NCBI RefSeq assembly: GCF_001625305.1
Contig: NW_017802935.1
Location: 98,652-162,651 of the forward strand
Length of the DNA: 64,000 nucleotides
Direction: 5' to 3'
Source: Branchiostoma belcheri
Taxonomy: Eukaryota > Chordata > Leptocardii > Amphioxiformes > Branchiostomatidae
Within the stretch, counting starts at the first letter, position 1. Each line of letters opens with the position of its first letter. The position numbers and the translations under genes were made by a program. The notes beneath the pieces were generated by a model, which was not told where the DNA came from, searched no databases, and saw nothing but the letters and a program-made list of their open reading frames with translations. Positions 35,201 through 42,981 of the stretch are shown in pieces.

Positions 35201-38200
35201 CATTTTATATGGTGCACCCAAAATATTTTTTGAGCACCCAATTTTTTAGGTTGGGTGCACCAGTGTTGGCAGAGTTCCCAAAAATGAATTTCGAGCCCTG
35301 CTTGTACATATACATTGAAGTAAAGTGAAGTGAAGAAAGATGGGGTGATCCCTGTTTGTGGTGCTGATTTCTGTGCTGTTGTTACAGAGGTCTTATTGGT
35401 AGTTCTGGAAATGGCAATGGTTCTTTGGAATTAGAGGTGCTTGACCACAAGCTCTCGGGGACAGGCCCAATCCCCCCACATAGCATGGTATCCAGTCTCT
35501 CGTGGTTGGGGCAGCCTTTCTTTGGGGCTCTAATAGTTTTCCTCCTCCGGCTCAACAGACCTCCTGGTAGCGGTGTTGTGCCTGTGACAGAGTTTGGCAC
35601 GCCGTTGTCAAAAACCCACCTGGGAACCTAGCTGAGATGGGCGGGGAAGAGCTTCAGCAGCCCTGAAGAAAATCTGCCCTAACCGCGATAGACTGGTTAC
35701 CAGGTTACCCCTGACAGTAAGAGATTGTGTAACACAGGCTCATATCTGTGCTGTTGTTACAGAGGCCCTGGAGACTGCCCAGTCAGCCATCGCTGCTGCC
35801 GTGGACGAAAGAGAGAGGGCGCTGCGACTTGCTCAGTGGAGGGAGGAAGAACTCAGGTATTTTGAGATTTTTGCTGTATGAATTATTGAATGTATTGTGT
35901 GAATTTATGTATTGTCTGAACCATTGTGACCTTCTTTTGTCATCCTGAAATGAGGGGAGCATGATGCTTTTTCAAGTAGCTACTAGTGCAACATTTAAAT
36001 ACATTAAATGCTACATGTATGGGTACCAATTCAAGTGGCCACATTTCATGATGGTTTTGTCACTTCTGTGTAGATCTTGTTATGTTAACAAGCTGTTTGG
36101 TAAGGAGCCTAGGCAATCAAAATGCATCCAAAGCTGTAGGTTCTATTCTTGCCATAGTTGAAGGTATACAACCCAGATGCTAGGCTGTTGATAGGGCCTA
36201 CACAGGCCAGCTCCTCGGCTCCAGGGCCAACATGCCCCCAAGGAAATTTTACCACAGACACACCCCTCAGTTAGTTAGAAAGTTAGTCTGGCATCCAGGC
36301 TACTGTAGACGGCATCACGAATCAAAATTATTAATCTGTAAACTTTTAACTGGCCAGTCACAAAAACCTCCAACAGCCATTAAAATTCATCCTGTGTATT
36401 TGATTTGATTTATTGAAATTGCAACAGTGCAATACACATGGAACAGAGGCAGCTGTTGTGGTGTTGTGTCCCGCACATAGAAACGAATACTGGACAGACA
36501 ATAGTCATTTTCACTTGAGTCTAGTGGGGAAAGTCATGTAAAGTGCCTTTCCCAAGGGCATAAGATCGGTGGCATGTCAGAACTCGAAGCCGGGACCTCT
36601 CGATTCCGAGTTGCACACGAAGTTGATAGATGATAACTTTATGAACTTCATGTCTTTTCTGTGTTCCCCAGAGCACTTCAGGCAGACTTGGATGATGCAA
36701 ACAAGAAGCTCGAGGAGAGACCGTCGGGGGTTTCTCACGAGAGAACGCCGTCCATCGAGCAGGCCATGGAGGCAGGGGATGTGGAGGGAGCTACTGGCAT
36801 GACTGTGTCTACCATGTCTGCTATAACCACTATCAGGTAGTTACTTATGGTTTTTGTCTTCTTGTCCTTCGCCATGGTTAGTAACATGGATGGTGCATGG
36901 CGATCACAAGACCCCCGCCTACCCACGTCCCCTGCACTTCAAGCCCCAATCTCCAGTTTGGATTACATTATGTAGCAAGTGGCAGGGTACAGTTGAAGGG
37001 GCTGGTAACTGAAAACATACTGTTTTTGCTCTGTTTCTTCTTCTTCTTCAAAGACTGATGTCAGTGACCTGGACCAGATGGCTCTCACCATGGTAACTGG
37101 TGCTGTAGCAGACACCCAGTGGTGTTTGAATTACTTTATGTAGCAAGAGGCAGGTCAGAGTAGGAGGGGCTGGTCACCAAAAAAATGTACTTTATTATCT
37201 TTCCCTTTTGAGACATAAGGCTGTAAGGGATATGGAGGGAGCTACAGGCATGACTGTCTCTACCATGTCTGCTATCACCACCATCAGGTATGGTTAATCT
37301 TCATGGAAACGGAAAAAACACAGCAAAAACATTTGTATTTTTTTGTTCTGAAAATCACCTCAAACACACAGATATCAGCATTTGTATCCTGTTTTATTAT
37401 TCAAAAGAATTCAAAGTCTAATTGAAGCACAAAAACGGTGTCACTGACTTAAAATTGTAAATGACAAACTCATGGTCCTTGTAAGTCAAAATAGTTAAAC
37501 AGTAATAATAAAAGTAAAACATTGTCAGTAGTTCAAGTTCTTTATCACCAATTATCAGTTATTATTATAATTATTTCAAAATATTGCTTTACAAGCAAAC
37601 TTGTGCATGTATTCACAAAGCAACACAACTTGAAATAAAAACACTTTTTCTGCAGGGAATTCAAAGGTACAATTTTTTTAGATAATCATTTACAGCCTTA
37701 TCCAATACTGAAAACAAACTCTCATGACTACAGACTGTGTAAGTACAGTTATCTGTGTGAGTAAACCAATGTTTGTTATACTAGATGAAAGTTTGCTATG
37801 AACCTCTGATGTTCATTATTGGTGCCAGTCAGAAGCCACAGACATTGTGTTCCACTCAGAGCAAAGGTCAAAATAAAACTAGTATGTTGTAGTACAATTC
37901 TATATACTGATAGCCTGCATAGTCCAGTGGTTAGCAACCCTGCCACTTAGACCAAAGAGCAAAATAAAATTAAGGTGCATGTTAATGTCGCATTTACCTT
38001 AGCGGGACTTTGGTCCCAAAATGGCCACTCATTTAAACTAAGACAAGTTTGCACAGAAATATTCAGGATATTGAGTATTACTAATGGTTCATTGGTCCCA
38101 AAATGGCTGCTCCTTTAAGCCAATATCTTGCTGGAACAATAGAGAAATGATTATTTGTTCCCAAGGAGGTTATAGGCCGAGATATAACCTCCTTGTTTGG

Positions 38201-41200
38201 TCCCAAAATGGGACTGTCTTCCCAAGATGTACATCTAGGATTGTCAAATTACTGTATAGTAAATTTGATTTTTACACTACATTGTAGTGTCCTAGTCTCA
38301 ACAGCTTCAGTAGTTGTGAAGTACGGAGACTGTTTGGTTCCCATGATCAGTCACCACCAGCTGTTCCTGTGTTGCCATGGCAACAGCCTGTGGCCCCTCC
38401 ATGTCTGTAGTGATGTGCTTGAGGAATCTTCCTGCCTTGTCAAACATCTCTACACGTTTGTTGCCCTGGTCTGCTACGATGATGTTCCCTGCCCTGTCTG
38501 TGCAGATGCCACGTGGATGCTTCAGCTGACCTTCACCACTTCCCTCACCTCCAAACTGGAACAGAAACTGTCCATCCTCCTTGTACACATAGACAAAATG
38601 ATTTGTTGGGTCAGTCAAAAGAATGTTCTCTTCTCCATTTACTGCGATGTACTGTTGATACCGGAAGCTCATTTCCTGATGTCCCCATTGGCTTATGTTC
38701 TTGGATGCCCTCCCCACAGTTCTCACAAGTGTTCCATCTGGCCTGAACACTTGCACTTCATCATGCCCGCTGTCTCTGTCCATTGTGGTTTGTGTGATGA
38801 GGATGTGGTTCCTCCTGGTGTCCACGGCAACTCCTCTGTACATCCTTGACTTCTGTAGGCCAAACTTCCTCAGCACCCTGCCCTGTTTGTTGTACTGCAC
38901 AGCATAGTTAGCAGAGAATGTCCCTATGGACTTTCCCACCACCCACAGGTTCCCCTCCTCGTCCATGGCCACATCATCTGGTCTGATCTTCAGTTCACCT
39001 GACACGACTGTTGGGAACTGACGGACAAATGTTCCGTGCAGCGTAAAGACTTGGATTCTCTGATTGTCCCTCAGGCCACAGTCTGCTACAAAGATCTCCC
39101 CTTCATCTGACACTGTAACACCACATGGACCCCAGAACTGTCCAGTTCCTGATCCTGGTCCGCCAAATATCACCTTCTGAGGCTGATGGTTACCTTGCCT
39201 TTGGTTGCCATGGTGATGACCTGTGCCCCTTGCTGCATCATTGCTACATGTTGATGTAGGTACTGCTGGGATTGGTGCAGATGGGAGGGACTTGACGGAT
39301 TGCCTTTGGTTACCATGGTGATGACCTGTGCCCCTTGCTGCAGGTGCTTCTGGGATTGATGCAGATGGGAGAGACTGGACTGTCACATGTCCCAGTACTG
39401 GCACAGGGGTGTCTGTGGGCTGAAAGACAGCAGGCTGGGTTTGTACAGGTGGAGTTGGTGCTGCTTTTCCTCTGTACTTTCCTACCACCTCTGTCAAAGC
39501 GGTTTGCTGACTGAGAAACTCAACCCATCCCTGCTGCAGCTCTTGTTCTGCTCGATCACAGGCAGCAGACAGTTCATTAATATCTGCCAACACTGGGTCC
39601 CTTTCAGTCTGTATTTTCTCTAAGTTCTCGCTGTGATTTTGCTCTGATTCAGACAAGAGGAAGTCTTTTCTCTCTGTAAGTTTTTGCACCATTCGGTTGT
39701 AGGCCTGAATGATGCCGTTCTCTCTCTGCTGTTTCTGTTCATCCATTTTTTTTTCTCTTTCACCGAGACATTTGATAAAGCTGCAGTAACTTTCCAGAAT
39801 GTTCCTCCCCTCATTGATCAAGTCCTGGACTGTAGATCTCCTTTCCTGTACCTTTTTAAGGCCTGTGGTAGGATGTCCATCATGGTTGTCATCATAACAC
39901 TCAGTACAAACTGGCGAGTTACACTGTTTACAGTAGAGCTTGACTTCTTCTGAGGGGTGAAAGCTGCACCTGTTTCCAGACTGGGGTTGCTTCACTGTTT
40001 CCTCTAACAGGGCTTCTTGTTTTTGGAGTTTCTCACACATACTTGCCGTGATAAGATTGTCTGGCAAACCTGCGACCCCCTGGCGTGGCAGCCTGATCTG
40101 CCGACGACAGTTTGGGCACTCGAAGGGCGTCCGAACCTCTGCATGGTCTCTCAGGCAGTCCTGACAGAAGGTGTGCTGACAGGGCAGCACCTTGGGCCTG
40201 GTGAACAGCTCCAGGCAGATGCTGCAGGACAGTTCTTCATGAATTTCTATCTTCAAACTTGACGGTGCAGAGCCCATGGTTGTTTTCCTGTGGATGTGTA
40301 AGTCACCTTCCAAGGCAAAGCTTAAGTATATAGTTACTGTAATATTTTGTTCTAGTCAACACCAATCGTTCAAGGGTACAAAAACTGCTTAGCTTTTTTA
40401 GCATTGTTTATTTGGATAAGAAAATATCATTCTAATGCCTTAACCAGTTCCTTTATAAATACATCAATATTTTGGAGATAGTGTGAGGCTAAAGCAACTT
40501 CACAGGTGATCAGTAATTCAATTTTCAATATAGCATATAGTACATCTAAGTAAGCTACATCTGTACAAGCAACATCCCTTTCCAATGTTTAATGGTATAA
40601 CCCAACACATTTATGTACTTAGTAAATATTGTCAGTGGCCAGTGTAACATGATTGATACACTTTTAACCATTGCCTTATGACACTGAGGCACGTAGTACA
40701 TTAGGTAAATGTTCAAGTTACTTAGTGCTGCCAAGAAACAGAGAAGCAGTTGAGCTAGACCATGTTAAGGTAAACATTATACATTTGCTTTGCAAACGTT
40801 ACCTTTCTAGTTCCAAGTTTCATGTTGAAAGGTTACTGTATTGTGTGCTCTGTTCTTACAGTGATTCCCCAGGCTCAGAAGCTCAAGAGGACAGAATAAG
40901 GAGTCTGGAAATGGTGGGTAAACAGCTTATTCAGACTTCCACACTTCTACGCTATAAATTATAACTGAAAATACCACTGGTATTATGAAATGTGGATAAG
41001 GTTACCCTTCATTATGATATCTGATTGTATCTTTCCTTTCATTGACATTGTTGCGAGTATGATTGACCACACATTGGAAAAACTCACTGCATGTTAAAGG
41101 CTAATCTGACCATACTGCATGTTTTTTTGCAGAGTTTGAGGAAGAAAGAAGAGGAATGTATGACATTAAGCCAGAGACTGGTGAGCTGTACCTTACGTAT

Positions 41201-42981
41201 AAATCTATTGATATAGGCATAGCTAACTCTTGTGTATTGTTCCTGTAACTACAGACAAAATATGTAGAGAATTTGAAGTACATTTTGAGAAGTTTTATGA
41301 TTTCTTCCGACTCAGATGCAGAGATCCATGTCTGCCCTGGGAGGACCTACAGAGAAAGTGGCCATCAAGGAGTAAGTTCTGAATTATTTTTGTGCACAGA
41401 TTTGAAACTGGTATATTGGGCGCTGGAATGACAGTTGCAGAAAACAGAACAAACAGTGTATGAGTATGATAATTATGAATTTTTTATGTCTACCTTCCCT
41501 GAAGGAAAACTCTGTTTCTTCTTCCTCTTCTTCCTTTCCAAACAAATAAGGTTAATGGCCTGAACCAGATGTCTGTCACTATGGTAACTGGTGTTGGGTT
41601 ACATCATGTTGCAATTTTATACCAGGAGGGATTTATACTCCTGTCACAATTATATGAATGTGTTTGAGTAACAGAGCAGACCATATGCAAAGGTTAACAT
41701 TATGTATGTTACCTTTCTTGTTCTGTTTTTCCTAACCATGTTGTTTACCCGTAGTTTCCAGATTGGTGACATAGTGTTGATCTGTCTGGATGAGAGACAT
41801 GATAACTACGTTGTGTTCACCGTGGGACTGGTGCTGTACTTCCTACACTCAGACTCTCTCCCTGCACTGGACCTCAAGTCAGGTCAGACACAGAAATGTT
41901 TTATACTTTAATGCTGAAATAAAGTTGCATTTTTTCCAAATGATCATTATTTCATTGAAATATTCCTTTTCTTATACCTATTTTCAGTTTTTTTGTCAAC
42001 TTTTCTATTTTAAGGTCACACTTTTCATTTTTGTTATTAAACTTAATATGATCTATACAATTCTCCACTTTGTGTATTATATACACTTTTGAGTATTTAG
42101 AACTTTTTGCAATTTGTTTGCCCCTTTTAACTGTCTTTTCCTTTCTATTTACTATTAGCGAAAGGTAAGAAACTTAAGCCAGTAGGACCTTCCTTCCTCC
42201 CCTTCATGTTTACCTTATATAAAATATGCTCTTCTGTCTTTCATGTCTTTCTGAGTGCACATAACATTCAATTATTTCTATTATGAATTCAATATGGCAA
42301 GGTCTGCCAATATCTGAAGTTTGTAATTTTCCTTTGTTTTCAGTAGTTGTCTGTAGATATAGATTTTATTTCAAATTTCACCTTTACCTCCCCCAGCTCC
42401 TGGTGCCCCAAGGAAACCATGGGTTTTGGGACAGATCACAGACAAGGAGTACTGCCAGGCTAAGAAGGTGGGTACTAGATCAGACATTAGCTTTCCAAGA
42501 CTTACTTCCATATGAACACTGCCTGACCACAGTAATGCCAGTGATTCATTTTGTTGTTTTTGAAAATAAAAATTTAAGGCTCTTAAACTCATATGTTGGC
42601 CCCAACAATACTAGTTGAAGGAAGTCCCTTCTCTTCAGAGTTGTTACAGTTTTTTCATCTATCAATGCAGTGGTTTGATTAAAAGTTTGAAATTCATTGA
42701 ATTACGAACCAAATTGGTATGTTGACTTCATGGCTCCTATCTTAGCATGTACATGTAGGGCTATCATATGATGCCTAGGCCTGTTTTTATTTTTTTCGGC
42801 TCTGTGGCTCCTGATTTCTTCTGAAAAAATCCGAAAAACAACAAATTAAATTGGTGTGGCCTGAGCTTTTTAAAGATTCTAAATCTTTTCTGTTGTTTTC
42901 CAGCCCCAGAACAGGTTCAAGGTCCCCGTCGGCACCAAGTTCTACAGAGTCAAGGCCATCCCGTGGGGCAGGAAGCTTTGA
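11236..42981 (+). CDS. RB1CC1: RB1-inducible coiled-coil protein 1 (FIP200), autophagy scaffold
   Basis: Scaffold of the ULK/ATG13/ATG101 autophagy-initiation complex. ATG at 11363 in an exon with 5'UTR from 11236. Coding exons: 11363-11430, 12582-12708, 13984-14065, 14432-14517, 20026-20141, 20765-20851, 22042-22189, 22643-22751, 23179-23297, 23892-24076, 24729-24834, 25621-25701, 26587-26668, 26963-27021, 27506-27606, 27989-28186, 28628-28751, 29100-29251, 29887-30097, 30958-31161, 31662-33668, 34497-34659, 35763-35856, 36672-36836, 40862-40913, 41133-41180, 41316-41371, 41755-41882, 42397-42467, 42904-42981. Phases agree throughout: 5307 nt, 1768 aa (human about 1594). The N-terminus MLYVFLVDTG with SRVCSYSAGTDTNPIFLF matches the FIP200 ubiquitin-like fold. 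Then come the ATG17-like helical region (GWAAVIANLEDCS; IKGLEDRLYGLEQL), a FFAT-like ESPDEFMSA, a long coiled coil (from residue 816) and the C-terminal Claw (1677-1768). Intron 24077-24728 is GC-AG. The orthology is clear. Confidence 0.95.
12280..12505. mobile_element. Foldback repeat with a hammerhead-like core in each arm
   Basis: Same family as 3388-3715. The left arm holds CTCTCACCTAGAGC and the right arm GCTCTAGGTGAGAG. The minus-strand core is at 12364-12332 and a degenerate plus-strand core at 12424-12456. Lies in RB1CC1 intron 1. Confidence 0.65.
12332..12364 (-). ncRNA. Hammerhead ribozyme core (candidate)
   Basis: On the minus strand: CTGAGGA, stem II GACCAG/CTGGTC, GAAA, GCTC. 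Identical in core to 3621-3653. The opposite arm copy (12424-12456) has GTGAGGA and TAAA and is probably inactive. Confidence 0.55.
12862..12915 (+). repeat. Duplicate of RB1CC1 exon 2 end with donor
   Basis: Repeats 12661-12714 almost exactly: codons for DMLESKSRVCSYSAGT plus the GTGAGGA donor, about 200 bp downstream. It has no acceptor of its own. A donor-side boundary duplication. Confidence 0.85.
13296..13565. mobile_element. Foldback element with about 75-bp arms and a hammerhead-like core
   Basis: The left arm TTCAAACTCTACTACTGGAT through TTTCCGGACGTTTCGAGTGA is repeated in inverse at 13486-13562. The left arm contains a complete core on the minus strand; the right arm keeps only the GAAAC half. 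Confidence 0.75.
13357..13390 (-). ncRNA. Hammerhead ribozyme core (candidate)
   Basis: Minus strand: CTGAAGA, stem II GAGTGA/TCACTC with loop TGGATG, then GAAACGTC. Stem III would be a single C-G followed by UC; in the other family it is G-C followed by UC. This paired change supports a structured RNA. Stem I was not resolved. Confidence 0.6.
14696..15917. mobile_element. 1.2-kb DNA transposon-like element with perfect 30-bp TIRs
   Basis: CATGGAGGTAGAAAAAAGGA at the left is matched exactly in inverse at 15888-15917 over 30 bases. ATTACAA flanks both sides as a 7-base target duplication. The largest open frame (15355-15726) has no recognised transposase motif, so it looks non-autonomous. The right third is unusually GC-rich and CpG-rich and contains ATTTGCAT. 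It sits in RB1CC1 intron 4 between two copies of the exon 4 end. Confidence 0.8.
15983..16035 (+). repeat. Duplicate of RB1CC1 exon 4 end with donor
   Basis: GGGCACAACTGGCACTGGTA and the following intron bases repeat 14500-14547. The TIR element at 14696-15917 later separated the two copies. Confidence 0.75.
16040..16110. repeat. Fragment of the GTGCACCC dispersed repeat
   Basis: CAGGGCTCGAAAAACTGGGT and GTGCACC blocks match the fuller copies at 35030-35303 and 47772-48096. Confidence 0.55.
16804..20005 (-). mobile_element. CR1-type LINE, 5' truncated, frameshifted and interrupted
   Basis: Minus-strand pieces in order: endonuclease remnant (about 20005-19643, with GGGVAAFIANDIP and the end-motif SDHSCVLL), reverse transcriptase (19642-18430: KSLNSTKASGPDDLPTW, PISLLP-type block, FADMSKAFDRV, SGVPQGGVLSPYLF), a frameshift at the YADD box so DD falls in the next frame (18432 on), then the C-terminal part 17430-16804 (GLGFTFDSKLSFQDHV, VLEYGHVL, then FNASDNG). 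An insertion of about 800 bases and an N gap split the last two. The endonuclease also has internal deletions. It cannot be active. Its 5' edge is about 20 bases from the acceptor of RB1CC1 exon 5. Confidence 0.85.
17431..18243. other. Interruption of the CR1 element, with assembly gap
   Basis: About 800 bases of unrelated sequence (including an AAATAAATAAATAA run and a GC-richer part near 18000-18080) followed by 20 Ns at 18224-18243. The roughly 50 bases right of the gap repeat 17361-17414 with one change, so the gap join may be an assembly overlap rather than a true insertion. Confidence 0.6.
21058..21427. mobile_element. MITE with inverted AGGCCACACCAATTTAATTT ends
   Basis: The ends pair for about 35 bases, through GGTTAACGGATTT. 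Related half copies are at 42700-42862 and near 47120. Non-coding. Confidence 0.7.
21564..21970 (+). repeat. Three acceptor-side copies of the start of RB1CC1 exon 7
   Basis: Copies begin at 21564, 21727 and 21891, each right after an intact CAG acceptor. They encode FPNTIKLLEK(I/T)PLL and end near MQS. Only the fourth, at 22042, continues to a donor at 22189. Copies 2 to 4 differ by only a few bases. The first three have no obvious donor and look like pseudo-exons or decoy 3' splice sites. Confidence 0.9.
23352..23552 (+). repeat. Two donor-side copies of RB1CC1 exon 9 end separated by (AAAC)n
   Basis: Copies of GGACAGACTGTACGGGCTGG through GACATGGCACAG plus the GTAAAC donor, at 23353-23434 and 23469-23552, joined by AAAC tracts. 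They lack a pyrimidine tract for an acceptor and would shift frame if included. Confidence 0.9.
23761..23821 (+). repeat. Acceptor-side copy of RB1CC1 exon 10 start
   Basis: CCCCAG then codons for AFVQNQSRCSNLSDPSIL, followed by a GT microsatellite. The true exon begins at 23892. Confidence 0.85.
24196..24287 (+). repeat. Donor-side copy of RB1CC1 exon 10 end
   Basis: Repeats 24007-24085 with small insertions (CTCAGGGACATCCGA, CTGTCCGCAAACCTGCACAC and the GCAAGTTA donor). Confidence 0.85.
24425..24625 (+). mobile_element. tRNA-derived SINE, degenerate
   Basis: B-box-like GTGTTCGATCCCTG followed by a body with AAAAGGCACTTCACACAACT and CCACCCAGGTGTAAAATGGG. In RB1CC1 intron 10. Confidence 0.55.
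24870..25078 (+). pseudogene. LINE 3' tail fragment
   Basis: Encodes KVGSFVFLCLQKRSQTQ, like the end of the LINE at 8080-8520, then the TTAGCCCTCGGGCATGAATT tail. An inverted copy lies at 25350-25505. Confidence 0.7.
25820..26033 (-). mobile_element. tRNA-derived SINE (antisense to RB1CC1)
   Basis: On the minus strand: GGGGTCGTGTGGCGCAACGG (A box) and GGTTCGAGTCC (B box), then a body with CCCTTGGAAAAGGCACTT and a TCAAATCAAATC tail. Same family as 36395-36615, 51455-51690 and 58895-59118. Confidence 0.75.
28790..28990 (+). repeat. Dispersed repeat with X-box (copy)
   Basis: AAGGAAAACATTGTTTTTGC, a TTCTTCTTCTTC tract, GGTCAATGACCTGGGCCAGA and GTCACCATGGTAAC (28875-28888). The same family is at 8615-8700 (partial), 36955-37175, 41500-41690, 45420-45645 and 47295-47490. 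No coding potential. Confidence 0.75.
30148..30265 (+). repeat. LINE 3' tail fragment
   Basis: TTTTTACTAGTAATTTCTTA through TTGAGCCTTGGGCATGAATA matches the tail at 24950-25075. Confidence 0.6.
30526..30625 (+). repeat. Acceptor-side copy of RB1CC1 exon 20 start
   Basis: GACAAGGATATTAAACATCC, CCACAG, then GTGAAGTCCCTTCGCAGCTG: a decayed copy of intron end plus exon start (true exon at 30958). A MITE inserted at its right edge. Confidence 0.75.
30631..30890. mobile_element. 260-bp MITE with 37-bp inverted ends
   Basis: CACGTTGGCAGAACGTACTG at the left and its near-complement at the right. GTCCCTGAGGAAG flanks it on both sides (13 bases, long for a target duplication). Related copies are near 43050-43305, 52230-52470 and 59660-59915. 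Confidence 0.75.
31662..33668 (+). other. RB1CC1: Giant coiled-coil exon of RB1CC1
   Basis: A single 2007-nt exon (669 codons, phase 0 on both sides) between a CTACAG acceptor and the donor AAAG|GTATGG. The frame is almost wholly heptad-repeat Glu/Lys/Gln/Leu sequence (for example KLRAELERQLEEKDQELKSL), predicting a long parallel coiled coil. In human FIP200 this region is the central and C-terminal coiled coil that carries the dimer. Exons before and after encode shorter pieces of the same coil. Confidence 0.9.
34104..34160 (+). repeat. Acceptor-side copy of RB1CC1 exon 22 start
   Basis: CCTCGCAG then AGTCTTGAAAGCCAGATGTC, encoding SLESQMSRLKASM and then diverging. The true exon is at 34497. 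Confidence 0.85.
34581..35003 (+). repeat. RB1CC1: In-frame 141-bp triplication across RB1CC1 exon 22 donor
   Basis: Units begin at 34581, 34722 and 34863, exactly 141 bases apart. Each holds the exon end (VAEKDGEIEALRQNHHKLME), the donor GGTGAGAC and the same intron segment. The intron part is open in the exon frame, so reading runs through all three units and stops at 35003. The annotated splice uses the first donor (34659); the second and third would add 47 or 94 residues without a frame change. Confidence 0.9.
35030..35303. mobile_element. GTGCACCC dispersed repeat (copy)
   Basis: Contains GTGCACCCAAA, an AT-rich centre, GGGTGCACCAGTG and the end ATGAATTTCGAGCCCTG. A fuller copy is at 47772-48096. 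The CAGGGCTCGAAATT end resembles hAT-type termini. Confidence 0.6.
36395..36615 (-). mobile_element. tRNA-derived SINE
   Basis: Inverted copy with CCCTTGGGAAAGGCACTTTA in the body and a TCAAATCAAAT tail. It ends about 55 bases before the acceptor of RB1CC1 exon 24. Confidence 0.75.
36955..37175 (+). repeat. Dispersed repeat with X-box-like site (copy)
   Basis: Two overlapping pieces of the 28790 family. CTCACCATGGTAAC at 37083-37096 differs from the X-box at the first base. Confidence 0.7.
37229..37292 (+). repeat. Donor-side copy of RB1CC1 exon 24 end
   Basis: GGATATGGAGGGAGCTAC through CCACCATCAG, then GTATGG, repeats 36776-36842. It has no acceptor. Confidence 0.85.
38307..40277 (-). CDS. 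TRIM-NHL protein (RING, B-box, coiled coil, NHL), nested in RB1CC1 intron
   Basis: An intronless 656-aa frame. The start is the ATG at 40277 (ACCATGG context); the open frame extends 12 codons upstream but without an ATG. A CATCCACAG acceptor just 5' hints at a 5'UTR intron. RING at residues 18-57 (C18, C21, C33, H35, C38, C41, C54, C57), as in E3 ubiquitin ligases. B-box at 104-135 (CSFHPSEEVKLYC to H135). Coiled coil about 140-270. The linker has two copies of an SLPSA(S/P)IP plus ARGTGHHHGNQRQ unit (302-361). Then about six NHL repeats (367-656), predicting a beta-propeller, as in TRIM2/3/71-type proteins that bind RNA or protein partners. It lies antisense in the 36837-40861 intron. All domains are intact. 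The paralogue is uncertain, because amphioxus TRIM genes are greatly expanded. Confidence 0.92.
   Translation of the reverse strand: MGSAPSSLKIEIHEELSCSICLELFTRPKVLPCQHTFCQDCLRDHAEVRTPFECPNCRRQIRLPRQGVAGLPDNLITASMCEKLQKQEALLEETVKQPQSGNRCSFHPSEEVKLYCKQCNSPVCTECYDDNHDGHPTTGLKKVQERRSTVQDLINEGRNILESYCSFIKCLGEREKKMDEQKQQRENGIIQAYNRMVQKLTERKDFLLSESEQNHSENLEKIQTERDPVLADINELSAACDRAEQELQQGWVEFLSQQTALTEVVGKYRGKAAPTPPVQTQPAVFQPTDTPVPVLGHVTVQSLPSASIPEAPAARGTGHHHGNQRQSVKSLPSAPIPAVPTSTCSNDAARGTGHHHGNQRQGNHQPQKVIFGGPGSGTGQFWGPCGVTVSDEGEIFVADCGLRDNQRIQVFTLHGTFVRQFPTVVSGELKIRPDDVAMDEEGNLWVVGKSIGTFSANYAVQYNKQGRVLRKFGLQKSRMYRGVAVDTRRNHILITQTTMDRDSGHDEVQVFRPDGTLVRTVGRASKNISQWGHQEMSFRYQQYIAVNGEENILLTDPTNHFVYVYKEDGQFLFQFGGEGSGEGQLKHPRGICTDRAGNIIVADQGNKRVEMFDKAGRFLKHITTDMEGPQAVAMATQEQLVVTDHGNQTVSVLHNY
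41500..41690 (+). repeat. Dispersed repeat with X-box-like site (copy)
   Basis: CTGAAGGAAAACTCTGTTTC, GGTTAATGGCCTGAACCAGA and GTCACTATGGTAAC (41575-41588, one mismatch). Confidence 0.7.
41755..42981 (+). other. RB1CC1: Claw-domain exons of RB1CC1
   Basis: Exons 41755-41882, 42397-42467 and 42904-42981 encode residues 1677-1768. FQIGDIVLICLDERHDNYVV, FLHSDSLPALDL, APRKPWVLGQITDKEYCQAK and NRFKVPVGTKFYRVKAI are almost identical to the vertebrate FIP200 Claw, which binds FIR motifs of p62 and other cargo receptors. This is the strongest single proof of orthology. Confidence 0.95.

Noticed and set aside
40278..40313. Start of TRIM-NHL 12 codons further upstream
   Set aside because: The first codon of that frame is TTG; the ATG at 40277 has a strong context and leaves the RING intact.
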